From positions 16,588,547 through 16,652,546 of the forward strand of contig NC_037680.1 in the NCBI RefSeq assembly GCF_003255815.1: a DNA stretch of 64,000 nucleotides, in the 5' to 3' direction. Shown in pieces: positions 43,901 through 57,119 of the stretch. Numbering within the stretch: position 1 is the first letter of the stretch; each line of letters starts with the position of its first letter. The notes below the pieces were generated by a model. The model ran no database searches and was not told the origin of the DNA. It was given only the letters and a program-made list of their open reading frames with translations. Source of the DNA: Theropithecus gelada. Taxonomy: Eukaryota; Chordata; Mammalia; Primates; Cercopithecidae. A program made the translations under genes and the position numbers.

Positions 43901-45834
43901 GTGGGGTGAGCCCAGCTGGAGTGAACAGCCTTAAGTCATTTTGCATGAACAATGGCTTGTTTGAATAGAAATGCTGGTAGGACCTTTACTGGTGGTGAGA
44001 GAAGGCAATAACAAGTAGAATGTAAGTGATAGTCAACCAATTATTTCAACTCACTGGTGACGGTCATTTGGGAAATGCAGGTTACATACAACTGGGAGGT
44101 AATGTAATTTTCCTCATAAGGTTATTATGAGGATTAACCAGTAACCACAGTATCCAACAGAGGCTAACAATTTTGTTTGTACATTATTTGAATCTTCTAT
44201 TTTGCAACTAAAATTATTAAGGAAAAATTTCTGTTGATAGTAAAAATATAAGGCTTAGAGTGAAGCAAAGTAATTTGGCGTTTGTATTCTTAACTCCATG
44301 ATGGTGACTGCACACACTACATTTCTCTAGAGGTCACCCTAGCTGCCAGCTTCCAGTACCTTGAGGCATAGACTCTATCTTATTTATCTATATGTATGCC
44401 ACAGCATCTAATAATGCAGCTTATTGCACTAGAAGCTCACTATGGATATGCCAAATGAAAAATGAATAAAATTATAATTGGAAGTACATACCAGAAAGGA
44501 GCAGCAGTACTGTGTTCACTGAGGTCTTATTTAGTAACCCACAGTTTGGAAATGCTATGCTCATGGGGTGCAACGTTAATTAATGAACAGCCATGTGCTG
44601 ACTTCAGGAACAGCAGAAGACAATTATATCTCTGCTGGTGCAGCAGCTCTTTCATCCACATGTGAGCTCTGCATAAAGCCTTGGAAATTTCCATTATAAT
44701 AAAAACAACCTTGGAGGATCACTGGAGACAGGAGAATCTGTTCTTTATCCCCGACAGTATGGTTGTCTCCTAAAATGAGGTTTTGCCAGCCTGATGCAAA
44801 ATCCTTGTTGCAAGTTTTGTTTTACATTTACAGGCCACCTCCCAGTGCTCCGTAAAAGAGATCAGATAGAGGTTATGGACATTAAACTCCCACCAAGCCT
44901 CCTTTCATGCTGATCTGAGCATAATTTGATTTTAGTCTTAGGTCAGAGGAAAATGGGTAATTGGGGCAAATTGGTATTGATCCAGGGACTTTGTTATATG
45001 ACTTAGATTCTGAACTCAGGTGAACTTGACCTTGCCCACAGATTCCCCATCTCTTCCAGATCTCTCCTATCACTCGTGTTGTCTCCCCCATTACTAATGG
45101 CTCTGGGCACTCAGGAGCCCAGTCTGGGATCCCTTAGTCATCATGTACTTCTTGATAAATCCACTTACACTTTTCCCCTTAAATATCTCGCTGAAGATCG
45201 CAGTTTTCAGCAGTCTTTACAATCCTTTGCAACTCTGAAAGAAAGGATCCTTACTCAATAATTATTTGTGCATTGGTGGGAACTGAACGCCAGTGGTATA
45301 GTCTTTGTGACTGACATCAAGGATTTAGCCAGAGATGAGGCTGGCTAATTGACAGCATTTTTGTTGTTTATTGTTATTGTTTAAAAACTGTGCATAAAGA
45401 ATTGAATCAAGATAATTAAGATTCATGTGTTAAAAAGTCACAGAAGTGCATTGAGCCCCAAGGGGGCAGAGTGGGAGGGAGACATAGTACAGGTCCTCTT
45501 TGTCTGTATAATAATACCAAAGAAGCTCTTGGGGGTCAGCGCGGACTGTTAGTGTTCTTGTCAATGCTGTCTTTATTAGGGGCTAAGGGCGGGACAACTC
45601 CCACCTTTAGGACAGCCTGTGTCTGGGATAACTCTATGACACTCTGGCATCTAGAGAATCAGGAGCCAACAAGGAGTTAGGACTGCAGTGAGCAGAGATG
45701 GCTGGATGCGGAACAGAGACTATGGGAAGGATAAACTCCTGGGGATCAAGGATTAAGGATGAAGGGCACAGGACTAGAGTAAATGTGATGAAACCACCAC
45801 TGAAGATAATGAGTGTCAAATGCAATATGATCCT
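40986..45834. other. Mirror of the gene-free stretch 9007-13855
   Basis: Right-arm counterpart with an MIR-like piece at 44041-44151. It carries the G (C on the plus strand, 43618) that differs from A at 11223. No gene recognised. Confidence 0.5.
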
Positions 45835-45991
45835 TTTTAGTTTTCTATGGCTGCTGTAATAAATTACTACAAACTTAGGAGCTTAAAACAACCTAACTTT
45901 ATAATCTTATAGTGCTAGGATCAGAAGTCTAAAATGCATCTCACTAGGCTCACATCAAGGTGTTGGCAGGGCGGCATTTCTTTCTGGAGGC
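45835..45991 (-). mobile_element. Mirror MaLR LTR 3' fragment
   Basis: Right-arm copy of 8850-9006. Confidence 0.6.
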
Positions 45992-46913
45992 TCTAGAAAA
46001 GAACTGATTTTCTGTTTTTTTTCTGTTTTCTAGAGGCTGCCCACATCTTTCAGCATGGCTCTTTCATCAAGTTTTTCTCATAATGCCATCTTTCTGGTTG
46101 TACTCCTTCTGAATCCCTCTTCTACTTTTTTTTTCTTTTTTCTTTTTTTGCTATATTTTTAAGAGATATCCTTAATTTTATCTCCTAACCCTTTTACTGA
46201 ATCTATCTTGGCTATTGTAATTCAAATTTTAAATTTTCTTTTTCATAGCACTCTTGTCCTCTGGATATAAACCTTTTCTTATCAATTTGAGATTGCTCTT
46301 GGTAGTATTTTGCTTTTCAATCTTTATTTCTTGGACTGCCTCTGTTTCCTCCATGTTCTGAATACTTAACTTCAGGCTTCTCGGACATCCTCTTTTACCT
46401 TGTAACCAGAACGTGGATAGGTGGTTGGGAGCTAAACCTCTGGTAAAGATGGAGGCGTTCTCTATAGAGAAATGGAGGAGCCCCAGAAACTATGTCTACA
46501 TGTTGTTAATGAATGGATCCTCAATAAAAGAGCCAAGCCCTTTGTTATCCTTCATGATGAAACTCACTTGTTAGGTTTCTGAGCTCTAATACCACCTATG
46601 TTTTCTGAGCCCTGAGAAACTGATTAAAAGTTCAGGGTTCATGAATGTTACAAGTATGCAAACTCTTACAGAAATTCTGCATTTACCTCCTACCCCTCAT
46701 AAAATTATATGTTCTCAAGGTCTGTAAAATGCTTATTCAATTTCTCCCTAGAATTGTCATCCTGGAGGGTGGGATAGAGGCATTGTCTATTCTAGTAGCC
46801 ATCAACCAAAAGAATATCTGGAATACAGATTTGAAAGACACAGTGTTTGATCCTGAGAAGGCTAAAGTGCAGTGATACAGATACACATTTAAGCAGATGT
46901 TGTACATGCTATG

Positions 46914-47258
46914 ATTCAAATGTTTGTGTCACCCCAAAATTCACATGTTGAAACCCTAGCCCCAAGGTGACATTATTAGGAGGTGGTGGCCTTTAAGAGA
47001 TGATTAGATCACATGGGAGAAACCTCATGAATGAAATTAGTGTTTTTATAAAAGAGACTTCCCTTGCGCCTTCCACAATGAGAATACATATTTAAAAGGC
47101 TCCGTCTATGAAAAAGCAAACTGTCACTGGACATGGAACCTGCCAATGTCTTGATCTTGGACTCCCTAGCCTTTAGAACTATAAGAAATAAATTTCTATT
47201 GTTTATAAGATACCTAGTTTATAGCATTTTATTACAGGGACTCAAACAGACTAAGAGA
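46914..47258 (+). mobile_element. Mirror MLT1-like LTR
   Basis: Right-arm copy of 7583-7927, now sense: tcaaatgtttgtgtcacccc at its start and aataaatttctattgtttat near its end. Confidence 0.8.
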
Positions 47259-47400
47259 GTACATGTTGTTTAGATAGGAGTATAATGAGGGTTTAGTAAG
47301 AATACAGTAAGGTGAAAACAAAATGCAATCAATTGTGGAACACAAGGGAGAAATGTTGCCTCTGCTTGGAGAGAGTGTTGGAAGCCTTTATAGCAGGGGT

Positions 47401-47831
47401 AACCTTTGAACTAGGGATTTCTGAAATAAATGTGTACAGAGTAGAATTTCCAGGCCGCAGAACGCATTAAGAAAAGCATCAAGAAGCTGTAAAATAGCTT
47501 GTTCTTGGCAAATGATATAAAGTTATAGGTGAGGAAATGTTGATCGTGAGAGGGAGTTTCGTTCTCAGAATCAAAATCAGTAGCAGCTATGTGTACTCAT
47601 CCCACAATGTTGCTTCAGAAAAATACAATTGTAAACTTATTCCTTGAAATATTGCAGGCTGCTCATTTTTCCTGGCTTTCTCACTGTGACTGTCTCTCCA
47701 CATATCACTTCCTCTTTCCTTAGCTACTGTGCTTGCCATACCTTCTATTACTCAGTAACTCAGGAGAGAGATATGGGCTTAAACTACCAAGGTCTAACAG
47801 GATGGGAGACATGAGGCTTGTTGAATCAAAA
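47401..47831 (+). repeat. Mirror old repeat unit, uninterrupted copy
   Basis: Right-arm copy of 7010-7440. Its interrupted partner in this arm is at 51005-52455. Confidence 0.7.
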
Positions 47832-48127
47832 AAAAAAAGGAGTAATTCAACATACATGATGGGATTTGAAGATTTTAATTCATGTCAGAATTCTTTCTGG
47901 ATTCCAGCTTTGGCTGCAATTTCATAAGAAATCATTAAAGTATAGGTATTTTTAGTTAAAGGATCTAGATGCACAAGACATATTATGGTCTTTAACCCCT
48001 GTGCTCCAGAAACTTAGATCCCTGGTGTTCCAGGCCAGTGTTCTTTTTATCCTGTTTTATCCCCGATTAGGTCTGCAAAATCAAGAATAAACAGGGTTTC
48101 TCTCTTCAGTGGAAACAGGGTCACAAG

Positions 48128-48140
48128 CCACCAGGTGGCG
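48128..48140 (+). promoter_or_regulatory. Mirror CTCF-like motif
   Basis: CCACCAGGTGGCG on the plus strand, one base from the CTCF core. Confidence 0.4.
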
Positions 48141-49072
48141 GTGGTCGTTAAAAGTAGATACAAGTTACAGCACAAGAATATTCTGTACTCCTTCCTCTTT
48201 TCATTCTGTCTATACTGGAAAAGTTTTTCATGTTCTAAAATTTCATTGAGTGTCTCCAGCTGGATCCTACTTTTCTATGGGCAAAGCCATTCTTTCAGTT
48301 TCTCAAGTTCATGTATTTTTTACCTTTCTAATTACTTATTTTTTAATCCAATTACTCTGCTTCTTACTAACACATTGTTTTTAATCACATGAATTTTCTC
48401 AAATACTTGCAATGGCTTCTCAGCAACTACTTTGTTCTTGTGAAGTTGCTGTGAAGTTGTTAACAATTACTTTGTAGTTAAGTAGTTTTCAAGCTCTTCA
48501 GGCTAATAACCAAAACTCATGCAACCTAGACCAATCCACCTTTACATAAAATAAGCATAGAATCACACAGTGTTGTACATTGAAAGTACTTAATAAAATT
48601 CATAGAAATTATAAATGTACAAATTAGTAAAATAATCACTACACATAAAAATATATAAATATTATTCAAATCTATCAAAATATGTATTTAAAATACCAAT
48701 CATTGAAATGGCATATAATTGATATTTATATATAATTATAAATATACACATGTATACAAATGAAAATATAAGGGTTTTGGCCCTTACATCTTTTGTCACC
48801 AGTAAGTCGTTTAAAGCTGTCAACTGAAAAGTGAAATAACAGGCACTAAAACTTAGAGAAATTATGGTTAGGTTTATTTTGAGCCAGGTTTGAGGTCTTA
48901 AGCCTGGAAACACAGACTCAGTGCAGACTGAGAATGAGTCTCCAAAGTAGGTTCCATGAGGCACAGTACATAATTTCCTACTAGAAGGATGCAGGTGGTA
49001 CAGAAGGTGGGAGAAGCAGGGCCAAGAAGCAGCAGTTACATTCCTATGATTCTGACTGGTGTTCAGTGACAC

Positions 49073-49559
49073 TGAGGGAAGAGAGAGACCCTCTCATATT
49101 GTTTTATACTCAGAAAAGGAAAGAGAAGCAGAACTAAAGGCAGGTAGCCCGGTGCCTAGGAACCAGACCCGAAACCAAGGAACCAGACCTGAAACCAGGC
49201 CTGGGCCTGCCAGACCTAAGCCTGGTAGTTAAAATTCGACCCCTGACCTAGCAACTGATGTTATCTATAGATTCTAGACATTGTATGGAAGGACATTGTG
49301 AAACCTCCCGATCTGTTCTGTTTCACTCTGACCACTGGTGCTTACAGTCCCTGTCACATACCCCTTGGCTTGCTCAATCAATCACGACCCTCTCACGCGG
49401 ACCTCCTTAGAGTTGTGAGCCCTTAAAAGGGACAGAAGTTGAGCGCCTGACGAGCTCGGATTTTCACATGCTAGCCTGCTGATGCTCCCAGCTGATTAAA
49501 GCCGCTCCCTTCACTATCTCAGTGTCTGAGAGGTTTTGTCCACGGCTCGTCCTGCTACA
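49073..49559 (+). mobile_element. Mirror ERV LTR B, sense
   Basis: Right-arm copy of 5282-5768. In this orientation the LTR starts TGAGGGAAG, has ccttaaaaggg near 49422, ATTAAA at 49495-49500, and ends CTGCTACA. The parts compared are identical to the left copy. Confidence 0.6.
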
Positions 49560-49894
49560 ACAGTATCCATAGAAGACATATATATATGAGATGTACATGC
49601 AGTTGAGCAGGTGGAGACTAAGGTTAGTCATCTAAGGATCTGGTACAGGGTGACTGATTCCATTTTGTCTTTGTTCTACCTCCGATACACATGTTTATAA
49701 CCTGTACCTGTCAGTGAAATACTTAACAAACTCCAGTTACACAGGTAAGAGGTCAAATTTACTTTATAGGCCTAGGATTTATTACCCATGTGCCTGACTG
49801 CAACCATTGCAGCCACTGTCAAAATTTTCTTTTCTTTTTTTTTTTTTCTGACAAAGCCTGTAGGCCCTTGAGGTTTAAAGATTACACATTATAA

Positions 49895-50043
49895 AATTTC
49901 AGCAGGGTACACTGGCTCACGTCTGTAATCCCATAGCTTTGGGAGGCTGCGGTGGAAGGATGGTGGGAGGCGAGGAGTTCAAGACTAGCCTGGGCAACAT
50001 TGAAAGATCCCGTGTCTAAGAAAATAAAACAAAACAAAATAAA
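49895..50043 (+). mobile_element. Mirror Alu monomer, divergent from the left copy
   Basis: Right-arm copy of 4797-4945. It differs from the left at ten or more positions, the strongest local divergence between the arms. Confidence 0.85.
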
Positions 50044-50224
50044 ACGTCAGTGTCATATCAGAATTTAACCACAGAGCTGTGGTATAAGTCAATGCATCCT
50101 CCTATGAAAAGAGCTAACTGTTTTTACATAGAATAGACTAGCTTAATTCATTCACATCCAGGAAACAAGCTCACCAACTGATTTAAGATTTTATGCTGAC
50201 TGTAATAGTTATAATAGTTTCATC

Positions 50225-50400
50225 TTGTATGTATCGAATAATTTATAAATGCATAAGGTGATACTTATTAGATCATTTGAGCCTCACAGGTGTCATATGA
50301 GGTTGACAGAATAGTATTATTCATGTTCTATTTTACAGAGAGAAGAATTTAAGTTCAGTAGAAGTAAGGTATTTGTCCAAGATGAGATGGCTAAGAAGTG
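50225..50400 (-). repeat. Mirror MIR fragment
   Basis: Right-arm copy of 4440-4615. Confidence 0.65.
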
Positions 50401-51346
50401 GCAGAAATCAGCCCCAGTCTCCAGGACCCAGGTAACAAAGAGAAGCAGGACCAGCTCTGGCTGCTGAGGAGATAGCAGGCAGCTGCTTGGACTCTTTACT
50501 ACTAGATCATCCATGGGAACCTGGAGAACTTGGGTCTGGAAGGCTCTGTGTTGGTATCCAGAGAAAGTCTAGAAAAATTCAAGAAAGATAAAAGAACTTC
50601 TTTCCTGTCATCCACGTGTAGTTTCTAGACTTTTTTTGTGTGTGTAGCAGAAATTCTTTTTCATAAGAAAACTAAGTTGATCTGCTCTGGTTGAAGGAGA
50701 ATCCAGGAAGCTGCTGGCTTGGGTTAACTCTACCCTCTCCATATGGCTCCTGAGAGACCTGCAGAATGGAAAGGTCCCAAGAAATACGGTCAGAAAAAAA
50801 TTGTTTAAAAACACTTGTGGTATTCAGGACCCCCCTTTATAAACAATAGAAACAGACGTTAGCCCACCTAGGCAGAGAAGGCATTTATTTGAATCCTCTG
50901 AATGACTTTGTTTCACTCTCAGCATCAGGGGTCGACCTGGAGAAGTGGACCTGGTAGCTGCTTGCCGAACAGAAGCCTGAAACAGTACCTGGAATAGGTG
51001 TGGTGAGGAGACCTCTGCTTCATGTCTTGTTCTCTATTGGGCTTTGGTGCTTTGAGCCCATTCATATCTCTCCCCTGAGTTACTGAGTAATAGAAGACAT
51101 GGTAAGCACAGTAGCTAAGAAAAGAGGAAGTAATAGGTAGGCAGAGTCACTATGAGAAAGATAGGAAAAATAAGCAGCCTGAAATATTTCAAGGAATAAC
51201 TTTAAAAATTGTATTTTTCTGAAGCAACATAGTGACATAGATACCCAGTGGCTATTGACTTTGATTCTGAGAATGAACGTTTCCTCTCACAGTCAACATT
51301 CCATCATCTATAACTTCTTATCATTTCCCAAGAGCAACAGGCCACT

Positions 51347-51661
51347 TTTCTTTCTTTCTTTTTTTTTTTTTTTTTTTTTTTTTGACAGTCTTGCTCTGTT
51401 GCCGGGGCTGGAGTGCAGTGGAGCAATCTCGACTTGCTGCAACCTCCACCTCCTGGGTTCAAGCGATTCTCCTGCCTCCACCTCACAAGTAGCTGGGATT
51501 ACAGGTGCATGCCACCACACCCAGCTAATTTTTGTATTTTCAGGAGAGATGCGGTTTCACCATATTGGCCAGGCTGGTCTTCAACTCCTGACCACAAGTG
51601 ATCCACCTGCCTTGGCCTCCCGAACTGTTGAGATTACAGGCATGAGCCCCTGCACCCGGCC
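51347..51661 (-). mobile_element. Mirror Alu element
   Basis: Right-arm copy of 3179-3493. Confidence 0.95.
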
Positions 51662-51676
51662 TAAAATTTCTTGATG

Positions 51677-52373
51677 TCTTTATTTTTTAAATGTTTTTAA
51701 AATTTCAATAGCTTCTGGGATACAAGAGGGCTTTGGTTACATGGATGAATTGTATAGTGGTGAAGTCTGAGATTGTAGTGTGCCTGTCGCCTGAGTAGTG
51801 TGCACTGTACGCAGTATGTAGTTTTTTAATCTCTCACCCCCCACCGACCCTCCTACTTCTGAGTCTCCAATGTCCATGATACTACTGCATGCCTTTGTGT
51901 ACCTATAGCTCAGCTCCCACTTATAAGTGAGAACATGTAGTATTTGGTTTTCCATTCCTTAGTTACTTCACTTAGGATAATGACCTCCAGCTCCATCCAA
52001 GCTGCTGCAGGACATTACTTTGTTTTTTTTTTTATGGCTGAGTAGTATTCCACGGTGTATATATACCACATTTTCTTTACCCAATCATTGGGAGATAGGC
52101 ACCTAGGTTGGTTCCATAACTTTGCAATTGTGAATTGTGCTTAAAAAACGTATGTGTGCAGCTGTCTTTTTGCTATAATGACTTCTTTTCCTTTGAGTAG
52201 ATGCCCAGTAGTGGGATTGCTGGATCACATGGTATGGCTACTTTTAGTTCTTTAAGAAATCTCCACACTGTTTTCCATAGAGGTTGTACTAAATTACATT
52301 CCCACCAGCAGTGTATTAGCATTCGTTTTTCACCACTTCCACACTAACGTCTGTGCAGGAGTAAGATAGTATC
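51677..52373 (-). mobile_element. Mirror L1 3'-end fragment
   Basis: Right-arm copy of 2467-3163. It differs from the left at three adjacent bases, 51779-51781. Confidence 0.88.
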
Positions 52374-53204
52374 TCTTGATGCCTTTCTTAATGCCTCCTG
52401 TTACTTGGAAGTTCGACACTGCCACCTACACATTTCTTTCAAAAACTCTTAGCTCAGAGGTTACACATGGTGAAAAGCATAATTCATACCTCAAGCCAAA
52501 CTTTCACATCCTAGTCCCGCGACCATTGGCAATTCACTGTTCTGGGCCATGGTCTCTTCATCTGGAAAATGCGGGCAATGCAGGTTGATGGAGTATTAAA
52601 GAAGTTAATTGAAGATGACTATAAACTATAACAGTTTACAAATATAAGATATGATTATTATAATATCCTCCTCTTCTTTCCTCTGTTTAGACTCACAGGG
52701 AAAATAAAAAAATAATAACATAAAATAAAATAATAATAAAAATAAAAGAGTGAAAGCATGCCCCTCTCCCACCCACACACACTTTCCCTATGATCCTTTT
52801 CCATCAGCACATTTTCCTGACTTTTGGAACATTCCTTCTCAGGTGTGAATTCTTTAATCACCATGATTAATCTGAGGCCTTGGCTCTCAAAGTTGGTGTT
52901 TTTCTCTTTGTTTTGTTTGTTTGTTTGTTTGTTTTTTGGTGTGTGTGCAAAGGAAGAGAAGTGAGGAAATCCTAGAACAATTTAAGGAAGTGAGAAACTG
53001 AGGAGAGGTGGGAAGAAGGAATTAGGGAGGTGGAGGGGACAGGTTAAATGTCAAGCCTCCTGATGAGCCTGTCTAACCTAAAGCAAAACTGACACACTTT
53101 TTCAAAGTTTCCAAGTTGACAATGTTAATTTGTTTATTTTTAAAAATTTACATACAGTAAAATCGTTTTTGGTGTACAGTTCTAGGAGTTTTGACAAATG
53201 CCAG

Positions 53205-53775
53205 TGAGACGAGAAGTCTTCTCCCGATTGAAGGTCTTTTCTCGATCCAAGGGTTCGTGGTCTCACCAGCTTCAAGGAATGAAGCCGACTGCAGCAGCGA
53301 ATGTTATAGCTCCATGAGAGAAACGCGCGGATCCAAAGAGTGTGCAGGGCGACAAGATTTATCAAAGTGAAAACGAAGGTAAAACGAAAGCGAAAGCAGT
53401 TTCCATGTGTGCCCTGGAAGGCTAGCCCTTTCTGGGTTAGGTGTCTTATGCTTATATCCCCTTAGGACCCCTCCTTTTTTCCTTTTTTTGTCCTATAGAA
53501 TTAGCTTCTTTTCTATCCACTCGTGGATTGGCAGGCCTGATTGGTTAAAAACATCAGGCTGCAGCCCAGAGCTTAAACTCCCTATATGATTGGTTGAAGT
53601 ATCACCTAGCTTGCAGCTGTGACTCATTTTGGCTTAGGGGAAAGTCTTCTTTGATTGGTTGAAGTTTCAATCCCTTAGCTGGCAGCTATGACTCATTTTG
53701 GCTTAGAGGAAAGTCCCCTTAGGGAGGTCCTATTGACCCAGGAAGTCCAGCCAACTTAGCCAATTAGTCCCTCAC
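53205..53775 (-). mobile_element. Mirror ERV LTR A
   Basis: Right-arm copy of 1065-1635, antisense. The kappaB motif is at 53708-53717 and both AP-1/CCAAT units are kept. L1M pieces flank it as in the left arm. Confidence 0.6.
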
Positions 53776-54780
53776 CACCATCATGTTCAGAATGCAGAAT
53801 GGTGCCATCTCTCCATACAGACTCCCTCTTGCTGTTCTTTTGTAGCTCACCCTCCCACAGCCTTTAACCCCGGAAAGTCACTGATCTGCTCTGGTTCTCT
53901 CTCGGAATTTAAAAGTTGGAAACGAAAATGTTTTATCTGAGCAGCAGATGTGATTTGCCTCTTACCTCAGTATTGCCTGTGGTCTGGATTTTTGTCGTAC
54001 TATACTTATAGTAATAAAATTTAGAGAAGAACTATTGTCTTCAGAGCATTCCTATCATTATTTTGGCAAATGCTGTCCTGTCTGGGTGCTAAAGGAAGGT
54101 CCTGAGGGCAGGGAGGATATATTGTGTTTGCAAAAACGAACAAGATCTCATAGAAAGGTCATTTTCAGCACAGAATTGCAACCCTGGTCAAAAATTAAAA
54201 TTGCTTCTCCATGAGAAACAACCTTTATTAAAGCAAGAACAAATTCTTTCAGGAGAATCCCAGGTTTGATATAATTTTTAATTAAATTTCTCAAAAGCTG
54301 GAGCTCATTTATTCTTCCCTCTGTCTGCCACCTAGCAGCAGGTGCAACACCCCGTATTCATGGAGATCTTGCTTTGAATTCTAATTCCAAGTTGAATTTT
54401 CATACATGATTTTGGCTCATTTGAAATTTACTGAAATTATTTTCTTGAATATCATCAATATCTACTTTCGGCTCACATTTTCACTATGGAAGTCTCCCTG
54501 GATATGGCTATTAAGAAGTTTGAGCTGTATCGCCTTTCAATACCAGATTGCAGTTAGTATTTTAAAACAAATTAAACGAAATGAATTCCCCAAACAAATT
54601 AAATTCCAATATGCATTAATTTCCTATCCTGACTAGAGATAAAATGGTGATAAAAATGAAACTTAGAAAAATGATTCTAGCAGCAATATTATGAAAAACA
54701 TGAGCTTTTCACTGTTTATCTGACTAGTAAAAGACCAAATATGTACTGTGAAAAGTTTTAATCAACTTTGACATTTTGTT
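53776..54780. other. Outer right arm, no gene
   Basis: Mirror of 59-1064. Differences from the left are packed into about 53786-54234; 54239-54780 is identical to the left in my comparison. Confidence 0.6.
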
Positions 54781-55500
54781 TCTGGTCCAAACTCAGGGTA
54801 GGGCAGCTATTTCTTGTGGGCCAATAACAAGATGCAGATGAATTGGGGAGAAAATAAAAAGAGTTTTTATTTCCGTAACCAGTTACAGGGAGAAGGCCTG
54901 GATCACCAGACCAACTCAAAATGACAAAGTTTTCCAAAGCTTATATACCTTCTAAGCTGTATGTCTACATGTAAGTGTGCATTCATCTAATGATGTAAGT
55001 GATTACCTTCTTTTAATCTGTACCTAAGGCCTGAGTCCTGAAGACCTTTCTCTGGAGCCTCGGTAAATTTACTTTATGTAAATGGGTTCAGGTACTGGTG
55101 TGATTACCCTTATCTTGTCTCCTGCTAAATCATGTAGGTTCCCGGAGTTCCCACAGACCTCCAATAAACTTGTTTGTGGAGGCCTGGGGAGTTGCTTCAG
55201 ACCCACAATAAAACTTGTTTAATCCTGAATAGATTCTGTTAAGAGTTCCTTTGTTATTTTGTCATGTTTTAAGGCCCAGGAAAGGCCTAAGCAAAACTCG
55301 TGGTGGGTGTTTGTTACATTCCAGCAGTTATGTAAGGGTACCGGCTTTTAATATTTGACTTAACCATTCAGCCAGTACTGAAACAGTTGCTATGGAGGCC
55401 TGCGTTAGTGAGGCCTGGCCAGCCAATATTTCAACTAATTTCATTAGGCACCATAACTAGAAACACAGTATAAAACAGAGCATACATTTGTGAGAGACAA
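54781..55500 (-). mobile_element. LTR-like repeat crossing the visible arm edge
   Basis: The run from aagatgcagatgaattgggg through gagtttttatttccgtaacc, gcttatataccttctaagct, gtggaggcctggggagttgc and taactagaaacacagtataa reads like one antisense LTR-type repeat, with TATA-like and poly-A-like parts. Its first 58 bases are also the outermost bases of the palindrome. The assignment is from memory of the general pattern and is weak. Confidence 0.35.
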
Positions 55501-55963
55501 AAATCACTGTACTTTAAGCAATTGTCTTTTCTTCCTTTTTTTTTTTTTTTTCTGTTTTAGTAGTATGGAGTTTTGGAGACAAGATAATCCACAAATCAAT
55601 TCAGAATTATCGAAAAGCAAATTTTCAAAAATTATTGAGTTAATCTCCATAAACTTTCACCATCTCTGACCCAATCTGCGTTTCACTACTGCTAGAACTG
55701 CATCAGTGGAAGTATTAATTTGGAGTAGTAGAGCAGAAAGGCTTTAAATCACTTTTGGGAACATTACGCCTCTGTTTTTAACCATAAATTTGTGTTTATT
55801 AACTGCAAATTTCACTCGATGGCACAAAATGTGTGCCAAATTGATAACTCTGAAATGTATTTTGCCAGAGATGATCTTTGAGCTACTTGAAGAGACTGAC
55901 ACCCCATGCATCCTGGTAGAAGAGCTACTACTTCTATTGGCATTGACTACATTTAAAAACAAC
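55501..55963. other. No recognised feature
   Basis: Single-copy-looking sequence right of the palindrome, with a T tract at about 55537-55551. Confidence 0.5.
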
Positions 55964-56235
55964 TGCTTTGGGAGGCCAATGCAGCAGGATTGCTTGAGGC
56001 CAGGAGTTCAAGACCAGACTGGGTAATACAGTGAGACTTCCCAACTCTACAAAAAAAAAAAAAAAACATAGCCAGGCATGGTGGCTTGTGCCTGTAGTCC
56101 TAGCTACTTAGGAGGCTTAGGCAAGGGGATTGCTTGAGCCCAGGAGTTCAAGGCTGCAGTGTGTGATGACTGTGCCACTGTACTCCAGCCTGGAGACCCT
56201 GTCTCTAAAGACAACAACAATAACAACAACAGCTC
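55964..56235 (+). mobile_element. Old Alu (AluJ-like), 5'-truncated
   Basis: Starts at gctttgggaggccaatgcag, has both arms (aggccaggagttcaagacca, and gcccaggagttcaaggctgc) and an ACAACA-type tail. Its heavy divergence suggests an old Alu. Confidence 0.9.
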
Positions 56236-57119
56236 TTAGAGTCCTATGTAGGAAATAATAAAATAAACATTGAATACATATGCCTTTTGTTTTTAGCCAT
56301 ATTGATAAACAGACTTTAATTATTTTCTACTGCCTGAGAACATATGGGTAATTACTTTGATCCCCTTATGTTTTCCAAATTGTTAGTGCATCACAATCGT
56401 ATAATCTATGCTTAGAAATGCAAAGTAGCTTTGCATTTGTATTAGGGAAGGAGGAGCACCAAAGAGTCAGAGAATGAGACACATCGAGTGCCAAATGTCT
56501 TACAAATGGCATCCATAATTCCAGCCTGAAATATGAGCCGTGTCTCTGATTAACAGCTGTAAACTCAAGTAATCTTAGAATTTTAGAACTGGAAGTGAAT
56601 GATGGCATCGAGTTCTCTACAATTGAAGAAATTCAAGGCAACTGAATTAAGTGCTTGCTCAAAGTCACACAGGAAGTTAGTAAGCAGAGTAACATGGAGA
56701 AACAGGAGTGGGAGTCGCCCATTAATCTATCTCCTGATCCCCTGGGAGCACAGGAGGAGAAAGGGACAGACAGCTCTGAAATTCTCACATCTGAAAAGGA
56801 ATCCCATCATCATGGGACTCCTAATGACCTCCCATTATCGGGTGCCCACTGATGAGTTTCCCAAAACCCTGATAGATTCCCAAGAAATAGTTTTCAGTCA
56901 AATACCCTCATCAAACAAAGGCAGTCTTCTTAAAGAGTTCATGAGTACTAGTCCTCAATGACCTGTAGCTATCATAATAGCCACCTTTTGTTTTCACTAT
57001 TTTATCTGGCATTCAGTGAGTACTTAATATATTCTTGGTATTTTGCTTTATGCTTTTTTTTTCCTTTTTCTTTTTCCACTCTCACAACAAATTAATTTAC
57101 TATAGTAGGCAGTTGTTCT
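56236..57119. other. No gene; weak old-repeat piece
   Basis: A stretch at about 56570-56700 (attttagaactggaagtgaa, tgctcaaagtcacacaggaa) resembles an ancient MIR or L3-type repeat. A 120-codon frame at 56599-56961 overlaps it in part and has no domain I recognise; it is likely chance. Confidence 0.4.

Larger units (their letters stand above)
27659..54838 (-). repeat. Right arm of the giant palindrome
   Basis: This is the reverse complement of 1-27182 with the differences listed in the findings. The last bases that still pair with the window start are at 54831-54838. Beyond 54838 no left-hand sequence is available, so the real arm boundary could lie further right if the left arm continues outside the window. 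Confidence 0.98.

Noticed and set aside
1..54838. Palindrome as a pure assembly artefact (one arm folded back)
   Set aside because: Four patches with 3-7% transition-rich differences show the arms were sequenced as distinct molecules at least there. The inner part could still be mirrored, so this is kept as a caution.
1..54838. Firm assignment to a particular sex chromosome or named palindrome
   Set aside because: No marker gene is visible and I cannot run an alignment; the sex-chromosome link is inference from structure only.
56599..56961. 120-codon frame in the right flank
   Set aside because: It partly overlaps an old repeat, shows no family resemblance and is matched by another open frame of similar composition on the same strand.
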